Positions 55,937 to 64,000 of a DNA stretch of 64,000 bases are shown in pieces. The position numbers and the translations under genes are program-made. Location of the stretch: positions 186,001 to 250,000 of the forward strand of contig JANCIK010000011.1 in assembly GCA_028532985.1 (NCBI GenBank), in the 5' to 3' direction. The DNA is from Stropharia rugosoannulata. Taxonomy: Eukaryota; Basidiomycota; Agaricomycetes; Agaricales; Strophariaceae. How positions within the stretch are numbered: the first letter of the stretch is position 1; the number at the start of each line of letters is the position of its first letter. Under the pieces are notes generated by a model. It ran no database searches and was not told the DNA's origin. It saw nothing but the letters and a program-made list of their open reading frames with translations.

Positions 55937-56293
55937 GGGATGTCGCGCGCTCCGCTGGTTGTCAGGCCTTAGGGCCTTTATTTCTCTTTTCTACATTTCT
56001 TGTTCTCCTGCTCTGTATTACTTTATCTGGCATATGTAAAGTAAATTAGATCTTGCTATAATCAAATATGCCTCCTTTGCTCTGTCTTCTTTTGTGTGAC
56101 TTTGCAACTTCTCAAGTCCTTAGCCATAGACTCCGCCCTGCTGAGCAACCTGCAGACCTCTGAGGAGGTGTCCTAACTGTTGGCCGGGTTCTCCTACAGC
56201 TGACTCTCTTCTGCTATCTTTCTCTTTTTCTTAGGTCCGCTCAGCGGACTTCTTTTCCCCACACGTGCTCCGCGGCCATATTTTTGCAGGCTC

Positions 56294-56330
56294 TCTCCCC
56301 CTCACTATAAAATCAACTGTCCCCAGTTGA
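56294..56330 (+). promoter_or_regulatory. C-tract, TATA box and hairpin, module 2
   Basis: TCTCCCCCTCACTA (56294-56307) overlaps a TATAAAA box (56306-56312) and is followed by the perfect hairpin TCAACTG-TCCC-CAGTTGA (56313-56330), 30 nt before the ATG at 56360. It differs from module 1 at paired stem positions that preserve pairing. Confidence 0.7.
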
Positions 56331-56359
56331 CAGACTCTTTACTCCTCTTTCTCTCCGTC

Positions 56360-56832
56360 ATGCAACGCTACCAGCGCACGAATGTCGCCCGCCAGTTCAC
56401 CACGATCCTCAAGCAGCTGGCCGTCCATGCGGAAATCACAGAAGACTCCGCTGAGACAACAGCCCACCTGCCATTACAGTCCGCTCAGGCCGTTGTCCGC
56501 GCACTGGTAACGCCCCTGTTCCCTAGACTCTACTCTGCTGACCATCTCCACAGGACTGTATTGCTCTCCCGCTGAGATTCATTGACTTTAATTGCCAGTT
56601 TCTGGCGTTTCTCATGACCATCGTGTTTTACGAGGCCTGCGCTCAGCGGAAGTTCAGCGATGATCACTTCGACCCATGCCTACTCAGTAATGCCGCCTTA
56701 CGTGTCCTCGACCGATACAGTCATCTGGGCATGCCATTCCATCTGCTGCCTTCTTCTGAGCGAATTGCAGCCGATGTTCAGGAAGTGGACCCTGATGCCG
56801 CGCTCATTGTAGACGACATGTGCTCTGATTAG
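56360..56832 (+). CDS. Antisense cassette gene 2, 141 aa, unrecognised
   Basis: Two exons (56360-56506 and 56554-56832) join in phase, from MQRYQRTNVARQFTTILKQL to VDDMCSD. It is a mostly helical protein with a hydrophobic middle (FLAFLMTIVFYEAC). There is no signal peptide and no known motif. It follows promoter module 2 at a short distance and sits 2.8 kb inside the element. Size and gene structure resemble cassette gene 3 (two exons, about 140 aa), but similarity is not evident by eye. Confidence 0.6.
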
Positions 56833-56901
56833 GGTGGTCCGCTGCGCTGACCCTCTACATATATAATATAACTCCCTCTGTCTGTAATCGTATACGTCAA
56901 C

Positions 56902-57446
56902 ATGCCCTCCTTGTCCGCTGAGAGTAATCTCTTATTACTTGCACATTCCGATCCTCGCATCCTTCGTCTCGATGCTTTGTCTAGGCGTCCGCTGAGTGAC
57001 ATTCCTCCCCACGATGTAGCCCAAGTATGCCGAATCTATATAACTGCCCTTCACTATATTCTGGACTCTGCTGCAGAGGAACAGCTACCCATGAGTGTCT
57101 GCCTCCTGCTGCTTAACCGAGTTCAAGATCACGCTGTAAGCCCCTTCTCCACTGTCCATGCACTCCCACTGAGTAGTCCGCTCAGCGCAGCCTAGAGCTG
57201 ACCGAGTCCACCTGTCATTCACCGCTTCTTTCTCATCTCTGTGCTCAGCTGTATTACACTGAACTTGTGCTTCGCCTGTGTGGTACCAACGACGCTGAGC
57301 GCTACGGCGTTCTTAATCACACCGAACACTTTCAACGCCTCCATTATGCCGCCCAGCATTTCTACCAGGAGGACTTCTTCCCCGTCTGTCCCCTTTTCTC
57401 TTCCTTCTCCGCTGCACTGAGACCAGGATTATGTCAGGATGTTTGA
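56902..57446 (+). CDS. Antisense cassette gene 3, 143 aa, unrecognised
   Basis: Exons 56902-57135 and 57249-57446 join in phase 0. The protein runs from MPSLSAESNLLLLAHSDPRI through VCRIYITALHYILDSAAEEQ and LYYTELVLRLCGTNDAERYG to RPGLCQDV. It is Leu-rich, helical and soluble. A TATATAATATA stretch lies about 45 nt upstream of the ATG. Several TCCGCTGAG motifs fall inside the coding sequence, where they encode different residues in different frames. Function unknown. Confidence 0.6.
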
Positions 57447-57898
57447 GGCATTGTGCCCCTTCCTTGGTTTACTCTGTAGAATACCCTTGTTACAGTAACC
57501 AGAGTAAATGGCTTTTCATGTGGTGCCTCCATCGCTATTTGAAATGACAAGTATCTAGTTAGGCACTATGTATTGTCGGTGCCAATACCTGATTCGGACA
57601 TAATTTTTCCAAATGCGGTAATCACAGGATCAGCCTCCGCTGAGTGCTTTCAGCTAGGCGCGCCTCTCCGCCGGATCTCATTTCGTCTACCAACTGCTCC
57701 CGCTCTGCACCCCGTTTTATGCGAGCCTGCATGTGGTGGTCTGTTTCTACCTCCAGTGTTCATGCCATAACTCCGCTGGGAGTCTGGTCTGCTGGGATGC
57801 CACATTCCTCGCCGCTGGCTGCCCCTCCTTAGGTCCTCTGTGCTCTGCTGAGCCTATATATATGCCCTCCTCTCATACTTTAAATCACTCAGCCATTC
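57447..57898. other. Spacer between cassette genes 3 and 4
   Basis: No gene. Contains several CCGCTGAG/CCGCTGGG motifs and a TATATATATG box near 57855, probably for gene 4. Confidence 0.5.
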
Positions 57899-59213
57899 AT
57901 GTCCAACGCACCTGCTCCGCTGTACAACTTTAGCAATGTCAAGCATCAGCTGGCATTAATCCAAGATATCAGAGGCTTGGCTTCCGCCATGCCTTCCAAC
58001 TATACCGGGAGCCTCGAGCTTGTGGCTATTGACTTAGTATGCACAACACTCAGCTGGTCCGCTGGGTCTTTTACTCCGCTGACCACTCGAACTTTTTAGA
58101 ACCGCTGGCGTGATCCCCACGGCGGCATTACTCGTATCATTAATAACAGCGAGGCTGTTGATATTCTCAACGAGACGCGTGCCATCTACACCTCCTTAGA
58201 GGCGGATCACCACTTCCGCACTTTCTCTCCTGCTGCCAACACTTTTATCACTCTGCATGAGCAAGTTTTAAAAGCGAAAGCCGCTGCCTCGCGTCAGCGC
58301 ATGCATACTCCCACTGGACCAGTACGCTATGTGCTTGCTGCCTCTTATTATCTATTAACCGTCCGCTCAGTGCAACGTTCGCCTCCTCTCGTGCTCCGCT
58401 GCCGATCCTGAGACGGTCTCTGCCCCTGGAGGTACCTCATCCCCCAATTCCGATGACGACAAGGTGTGACTGACTTCCTTCACCCTTTTTAGATATTACT
58501 AACATGCAGCTGTACCTCCTCCTTAAAAAGATGGCCCTCGATGACAAGATCGAGGTTGCCACTGAGGGCGGAGTTCCTAGCCGCCAGAATACCCCAGAGC
58601 CTAGTCCCTCGAAGAAGCGCTCAGCGCCTCCCCCCGACACTCCTCGTCAGGTTCGTTCTGTTGCGTTTTCCTTCCCTCGTCACTTTCTCATTTCTATGTC
58701 AGCGGGAGCGTACTGAGGCCAGCGGACATCGCACTCGTGTGCTTGGCCACGGCATGACACTCCGCTCTTCTGACAACCGGCGCTCCCCACACGACACACC
58801 ATTCCACGACGCTTCCTCTAAGAAGGCCCGTCTGGGCGCTGACGGCGTTCCTACTTTCGCCGATTCTCCTTTCATTGTACAGGGTGCGCTCTTTGCCCTC
58901 ACTCTTCTCTGTTGCGTCCGCTGAACTATTTCATCCTCTTTTAGGTACCAATCTTACTCTCTCGAATGACAAAGTCAATGCCTGTCTCGATGCTGCTACC
59001 AACCTCATTAAGGAACTGCTGAACACCGGGAACCCGTCCGAGCTCGTCACTCGCCGTCTCATCGGAGACTTGCAAGCTGAGATCATCTGTGACTTGCACA
59101 AGATTGACTTCATCCTGAAGCGCCGTGCTCTGCTCGTTAAAGAGTTAGAGACTTTACAGCGCAGCTTGGATTTGACTGGGACCAGCCCCGCTGAGGAGCC
59201 CGCCCCGCAGTGA
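57899..59213 (+). CDS. Antisense cassette gene 4, 347 aa, six exons
   Basis: Exons 57899-58036, 58100-58321, 58371-58463, 58510-58650, 58703-58883 and 58945-59213 all join in phase, giving 347 aa from MSNAPAPLYNFSNVKHQLAL to SPAEEPAPQ. The intron before exon 4 has a textbook TACTAAC branch site nine bases before its CAG. The protein has helical ends (for example ACLDAATNLIKELLNTG and LHKIDFILKRRALLVKELET, a likely coiled coil) and a long disordered Ser/Pro/Arg-rich middle (SRQNTPEPSPSKKRSAPP), suggesting a nuclear or scaffold protein. Preservation of all five introns and the frame argues for a functional gene. No family is recognised. It ends 120 bp from the convergent pol gene. Confidence 0.7.
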
Positions 59214-59333
59214 CGGCCCTCTTAATTATTCCGCTGAGCGCCTCAAAGTGGCCCTTAGCTAGTTTCCTTTGTACCTTTCCCTTTTAGTTTACCCAATATA
59301 TTCTATTGTGGTCTCCTTTTCTACTTTGCACTT

Positions 59334-60615
59334 CTAAGCATCGGGCTCCGCCCATCCATCCTCATCATCATCTTCTTCGTCTGCTGAGACTTGACCGCTG
59401 CCTGAAGCCACTCCTGGTTCATCAAAGATATAGTCTTTAGGTATGGCCGGCTCGTAGTCTGGCGCTGACATCATCTTGTTAAGGTTCTCGCGCGTTTGAT
59501 CAATGATATCGTCTAAGTCTGCTGGCAGCTTCAGCTGGCGCCTGGCAAAGTAGGGTATTAAGCGGAATGCTGCGACTTTGTCTTTCAGCACCGACCCATC
59601 CAGCTCAGCGACTAGATAAGTGCCTCCTTCCTTCCGCGCAATAACAATGTATGGTCCATTCCAGCGCGCCAACATTTTGCGATTTAAGCTGGACTCAATG
59701 CCAGAGTTACGCATCAGCACGACATCGCCGGGTTTGAACGCATAGTCCCTAATTTTAGCGGAGTATTTCCGCTCGAACTCTCTGATAGCATCCCGCTTTA
59801 TCTTTGACACCTGCTGACACATTTCCTCCACTGTGTCCCTATGCTTGGCCAGCACGTGCACACGATACCCTACTAACTCCTCTGTGGTAAGTACGCAGTC
59901 TGGTAACTTGACCAGCCACGTCGCCTCAGCGATGTCCAGCGGTAGTATCGGGTGCGCGCCAGTGACCATGAAGAAGGGTGAACACCCAAATCCGCGGCGC
60001 ACTGTAATGCAGTCCGCCCACAGCACATGGTAGAAGAACTTGCTCCAGCGCTTATGTGCGCCCTCGGTACCTCCACACGCTTTCCACAACATTTGTCTGA
60101 TGTCCCAATGGGGCCGCTCTATCTTTCCGTTCGCCTGAGAGTTGTACGCTGAGATTGTAATCCCTGTAATACCATACTTCTTTTCTAAGTACTTGAGCGC
60201 TGCGCGGAACGGTCCACCGTTATCTGTGATTATCTCTCTAAGACATCCCCAGCAGCAGATAATATCCTCAAACATCCACTGCGCTATCGCCCTTGCATTC
60301 TCTTTCTTCAGCGGACGGCCTTCCACCCATGAGCTCAGCGCACACCGTCCGTGCACTATGTAGTTGTACCCATTTGAGGCAGGTGACATGTGCATAGTGT
60401 CCGCGTGTAGCTGCTGGAAGATGGACGGCGTATGTGTCTCTGTCCGCGGAATCTGGATGATCGTCTTTTGCCTCAGCTGACACACATGGCAGGTCTTGAC
60501 ATACCAGTAGACATCCCGCTCCAGCTCTGGCCACCAGAAGCGCTCCATCAGCAGTTTGCGCGTGGCATATGCACCTCTGTGCCCCAGACTGTCATGCACG
60601 GCACCATCAGGAAAA
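59334..60615 (-). pseudogene. pol: Pol integrase part of the minus-strand Ty3 element (split)
   Basis: The minus-strand frame contains the zinc-binding part (HDSLGHRGAYATRKLL to TCHVCQ) and the integrase core with D in HADTMHM, D in ITDNGG and E in NGKIERPH. An SH3-like DNA-binding end follows (GDVVLMRN, WNGPYIVIARKEGGTY) and an acidic tail ending EDDDEDGWAEPDA at 59334. All catalytic residues are visible. The frame is separated from the RNase H part by a 2.3-kb insertion at 60616-62918, so no full polyprotein can be made. Confidence 0.85.
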
Positions 60616-62918
60616 TGACTTTTGTCCCCAGGGGCTTTGTATCTCCCTGGCACAGCCTTAGAGATCCTAAGGCAGCCAGGGCATGCAAAGCAGCCAGGGC
60701 CCTTAGGTGCACTCAGGGCAAGGTCCCTCTGCAAACTACCAGGTACAACTTTCCCAAGGCAATCCAGGGCAGCTCAAGGCATCCTAGGATCCACCAGATG
60801 GGCCTTGTATCATTCAAAGATGTTTATATATAATGCCATTTAACAAGTACTATTCAAACTTCTTATAAAAAACAAGTTATATATTGACTCTAACTACACT
60901 AGATAATACAGTATTCATGTAGATACATATAATACAACACAGTGATAGGGCGCTTATGAAGATGGTAATTCTGCACGGAATAACGCGTTCAGGGGCTCGT
61001 TAGAAAGCCTGAATTAACGCGAAGAAGCTCAAAAAAACCGAGACGCAATTGAAGAAGTTGTTCTTGACTTAGAGCAAAATTAGTCCAAGACAGGGAGATG
61101 GAGGAGGACATGGCTACTCACAGGCATCCAGGAGTCTCAAAATTTGTGTAAGGAACGCGTTCAAACCCCACATAAATGGTGAATAAACGTGCCAAGTTGC
61201 GAAAGCCTTTGTTGAAAATTGAAGGAAGGAGATGATATTCAACTCTGCAATAGTAGTCATATGGTCAATAGGGACATCGGATATTGAGGGCGTATCGGAC
61301 GCCGTAAACTGGTCGATTAGTCGATACATATCTATAGTAAAAGACTCCAAAAAGAATTAGCCAAAAATACGAACTGGAACCCAAGATATGAAGTACTTTA
61401 CCTGGAGGAGGGAGGGGGAGGAGGAGCACATGGCGGATTTTTGGATTCCAAGCGACGATATATAGTGTTTGAGGGCTTGTTAGAAAGCTACAATCAAGGT
61501 GAGTTCATCATAGAAAGAATTAAGGAGATTGGAGACGAACCTATGTCAGAATCAAAGAAATACTTCAAAACTCCGAAGTTGACTAGCAACTTGAGATGAA
61601 GGACGCTTGGTTGCCCCAAAAATTAAGCCGTCGCAGGAGCAGGTACCTTATGTAGTTGAGTAAGTTTTCCCAAAGTTTGAGACACTATCGCCCTCAAGCT
61701 TGTCAAATCGCGCAATTAATGGTACTGTTCGATATGTATTAATGAGACGAACCAGGAAATGCAAAGATCATACTGTTTGGCCGGGTATTGACAGATATAT
61801 GAGGGAAAATGCGTCCTAGGGGGACTTGACACCTATAAGATGATACTTGGCAAGTACTGGATGAATTGGCATGATCTTGGAGACGGTTGGCAGAGGACTA
61901 AGATGGTCTTGAAGGTGCAAAAGGAATTAGGAGTGAAGGTGGACAGGATCCGGAGTTATGGCACTTACAAGCAGAGGCAGTCCAGGGGCAGGAGGAGCAC
62001 ATCACAGTTGTATGGCTTCCAGGCGTCGGAATCGAACGTTCAAGCACTCTATGGAATCCCCTAATCTTCAGGAGCTCATATGTGAAAAGAACGACGCAAT
62101 AAATCCAACACATACCTTTAAAATCGATAAAACATCGGAAATTGGGGGAAGGAGGGTAACATAGCCGGTTCTCGCCTTCCAGGCGACCAAATCCATCGGT
62201 ATTGAGCTCGTTAGAATCGCATAATTGCCCACATTCTGAATCTGGGGCGACTGAAGGCTCGGAATAAACGGATGAGAAGGGAAATGGTGAACTGTACCAA
62301 TAGGGGTCTCCAGATGGTGTTAAGTTTGCACGTCGAATACTGGTTCGTTTGGAGTGTTCTTGGGTGCGTTAGAAACGTATAGACGAGCTAAAAACGTACC
62401 AAAAAACCGCTTTATAATGCGGTTCACCGTTCCGACGATATACAGCAATCTCTATTGGAACAGGCCCATTCCATGATCCATCCTTGTCTGCCCTAAGCCC
62501 AGGTCAGGATCCAACAAGGTAGCAGCCATCAAAACTGCCTGAGTAGAGTGAAGCCCAAGCATACAAGTAAAGTTGGGTGAGGGGGGTGGGGAAGACAAGA
62601 GTGAAGTGCAAGTGAACTTAGAGGACTTAGTTGACTTAGTGCAATATTGGATAGGCTTACATAATCAAATTATCGCACTATTTGAAGTACTTAAATGGGC
62701 ATGTCACCCACATAATGTGTATAATTTTAATGTTTGAAAATCAACAATGAAGGTGGGAAAAGTTGTTCAAGCTGGCTTTATTTCCCCACGTTGCATGGAA
62801 ATTCAAAGCATGCCAGGGCATGCCAGGACATGCCAAGGCATCTCATGACATCCTAAAGTAGTTAAAGGCCCCATAAATTGATGATCTGATCGCACTTTCC
62901 TAAAGTGCCCTCCGATCA
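60616..62918. mobile_element. 2.3-kb insertion in pol with internal repeats
   Basis: It separates the RNase H and integrase parts of pol. The ends on the plus strand are TGACTTTTG and CCGATCA (TG...CA). AAA lies on both sides, so a 3-bp target duplication is possible though low-complexity. Both subterminal regions carry CCAGGGCATGC-type repeats (60670-60790 and 62800-62840). The interior has degenerate long repeats sharing GGAGGAGCACATGG, TTCCAGGCG and CGTTAGAAA blocks (about 60990, 61470, 62000, 62200 and 62370). No transposase gene: a non-autonomous element. Confidence 0.55.
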
Positions 62919-64000
62919 AAAGTCTTTTTCGTGATGACGCAACATGTGCGTCTGCTGAGCAGGATCAACTACCAGCTTATGTGCCTCGTCCACTGAGCGC
63001 CGGTACATCCGCCCATCCTTGTCTAAGAAGAAGTTTCGTGCGTTACAGATGAAATTCTGATACTCCCGTTCGCTCATATCCTTGGGTCTTGTACTGGGAT
63101 TTTGCAGCCAATACCTTATCATTGGCAACTTATCATCCATGTCCTTCCCCGCTGACGTTCGATTCCGCTCATCGTACTCTTCGTCTTCCAACTCATCTAT
63201 CTTTGATTCTGGAATTACATGTGCCAGAACAAATTTCTCTAAGTACGCCTGCTGAGCAGGCGGCACCTCCTCTGTCTGTAGGAAGTTACGCACTGTCCGC
63301 TGTTCTTCTCTCGTCTCTTTTCTAGCCCGCTCCAGTTCTAACTGGAAGCAGTCAACCGAATGTGCCTCCGTTCTAGCTGGCTCAGCGGGACCATCAAACA
63401 ACTCGTTGAGGAATCCCGCTTGTAGATACCCTCCGCGGTCGTCAATCTGGTCCTTGAACTCCTCTAAACTCAGCGGATCGGGATCCTCTTCATACACTTT
63501 CTCGTACTCCAGCGGACCTACTTCTTGATCATCATCCTCCGCTGAGTGCTCATACCCTTCATCTCCTGGTTGTCCTTCTCGTCGCGACAGACCGTCTGCA
63601 CCAAACGTTTTGCCTGCTACATGCTTCAGCTGAAAGTGGTACATAAGGATCTTGTCTATCCAGCGGTTAATGGTAGCATTAGGTCCCATGCCCGGATTAT
63701 CCAACATCCCTTTGAGATATTTGGCATCCGTCTCCACTACCAACTTCCGCGCTCCGATGAGCCAGTAATAGCACGCCTGCAGCGCTTGCAATAGCCCGTA
63801 TAGCTCTCTCTTTGGTTGTGAGAACCGCTGTTCCCTATCAGTTAACAGAATTGACCCAAAGCGGGCGTACACGCGCTTCTTCGCGTTCAGCGGATCTTGC
63901 TGGTAGATATAAAATCCTACAGCGCGCCACGACGTATCTACTGCCAGCGTGATTGGTCCTGGCAGTGTATAGTCCAGCGGCTTGACACAGTGTGCGTTCC
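62919..64000 (-). pseudogene. pol: Pol RNase H and linker part of the minus-strand Ty3 element (partial)
   Basis: The frame is open from the right edge (AVDTSWRAVGFYIYQ, the first RNase H Asp) through KRELYGLLQALQA (Glu), VVETDAKYLKGML (Asp) and GADGLSRREGQ (last Asp). It then passes into the long acidic linker to the integrase and runs into the insertion after HMLRHHEKDF. The reverse transcriptase and everything upstream lie beyond the window. Confidence 0.85.

Larger units (their letters stand above)
52082..64000 (-). mobile_element. Ty3/gypsy element on the minus strand with antisense genes, runs off the window
   Basis: Minus-strand order: RNase H (from the right edge), integrase ending at 59334, a 5.8-kb region with four plus-strand genes, a polypurine tract (AGTGAGGGGGAGA) at 53502-53514, and a candidate 3' LTR (53501-52082). 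The 120 bp between pol and the nearest plus-strand gene cannot hold an LTR, so the antisense genes appear to lie inside the element. The whole region is GC-rich and marked by repeated TCCGCTGAGC motifs that are almost absent to its left. The 5' LTR, gag and RT lie beyond 64000. Confidence 0.6.

Overview
The window reads as nuclear DNA of a mushroom-forming basidiomycete (Agaricomycetes). Genes have many short introns (about 45-70 nt) with GTATGT-like donors and CTRAY branch sites. There is a BTB/POZ gene, a multi-pass membrane protein family and a ubiquitin-like-domain protein of fungal type. About two thirds of the sequence is transposable elements of several ages. No rRNA, tRNA or CRISPR array was seen. 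All calls are from reading the sequence; no database was searched.

Layout. 1-6.5 kb: two paralogous multi-pass membrane protein genes (the first has lost its 5' part) and a BTB/POZ gene split by a 491-bp solo LTR. 7.9-17.4 kb: a complete, very young Ty3/gypsy chromovirus (822-bp LTRs with one visible difference, 5-bp target duplication, gag, pol with chromodomain, and an extra ORF3). It sits inside one copy of a segmental duplication (7.06-7.92 plus 17.43-20.57 kb). The second copy (39.2-43.8 kb) still has the empty target site. Both copies carry a decayed gene for a probable mitochondrial protein. 20.95-31.58 kb: a CACTA/Tnp2-like DNA transposon with terminal inverted repeats, a transposase that has lost its catalytic centre, a broken accessory gene, a captured ClpB/Hsp78 fragment and CACTGACC satellite tracts. 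31.6-38.4 kb: an 892-bp inverted-repeat element, an unrecognised multi-exon gene, and a family of small beta-trefoil-like proteins (one intact gene, one with a nonsense codon, one remnant joined by a perfect 59-bp inverted repeat).

46.4-50.8 kb: a gene for a ubiquitin-like-domain plus zinc-ribbon protein. Its 3' part contains 40 tandem units of about 72 bp. Every unit looks like a complete spliceosomal intron (GTATGT-type donor, CTGAC branch site, YAG acceptor), and neighbouring units are separated by exactly three variable bases. This is the most unusual structure in the window.

51-64 kb: the remnant of one LTR element, interrupted by a second Ty3/gypsy element on the minus strand that runs off the right edge. 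Between its pol and its 3' LTR the second element carries four intron-containing genes in antisense orientation. Both the element and its genes are densely sprinkled with the palindromic motif TCCGCTSAGCGGA and its half-sites. The pol gene is split by a 2.3-kb insertion.
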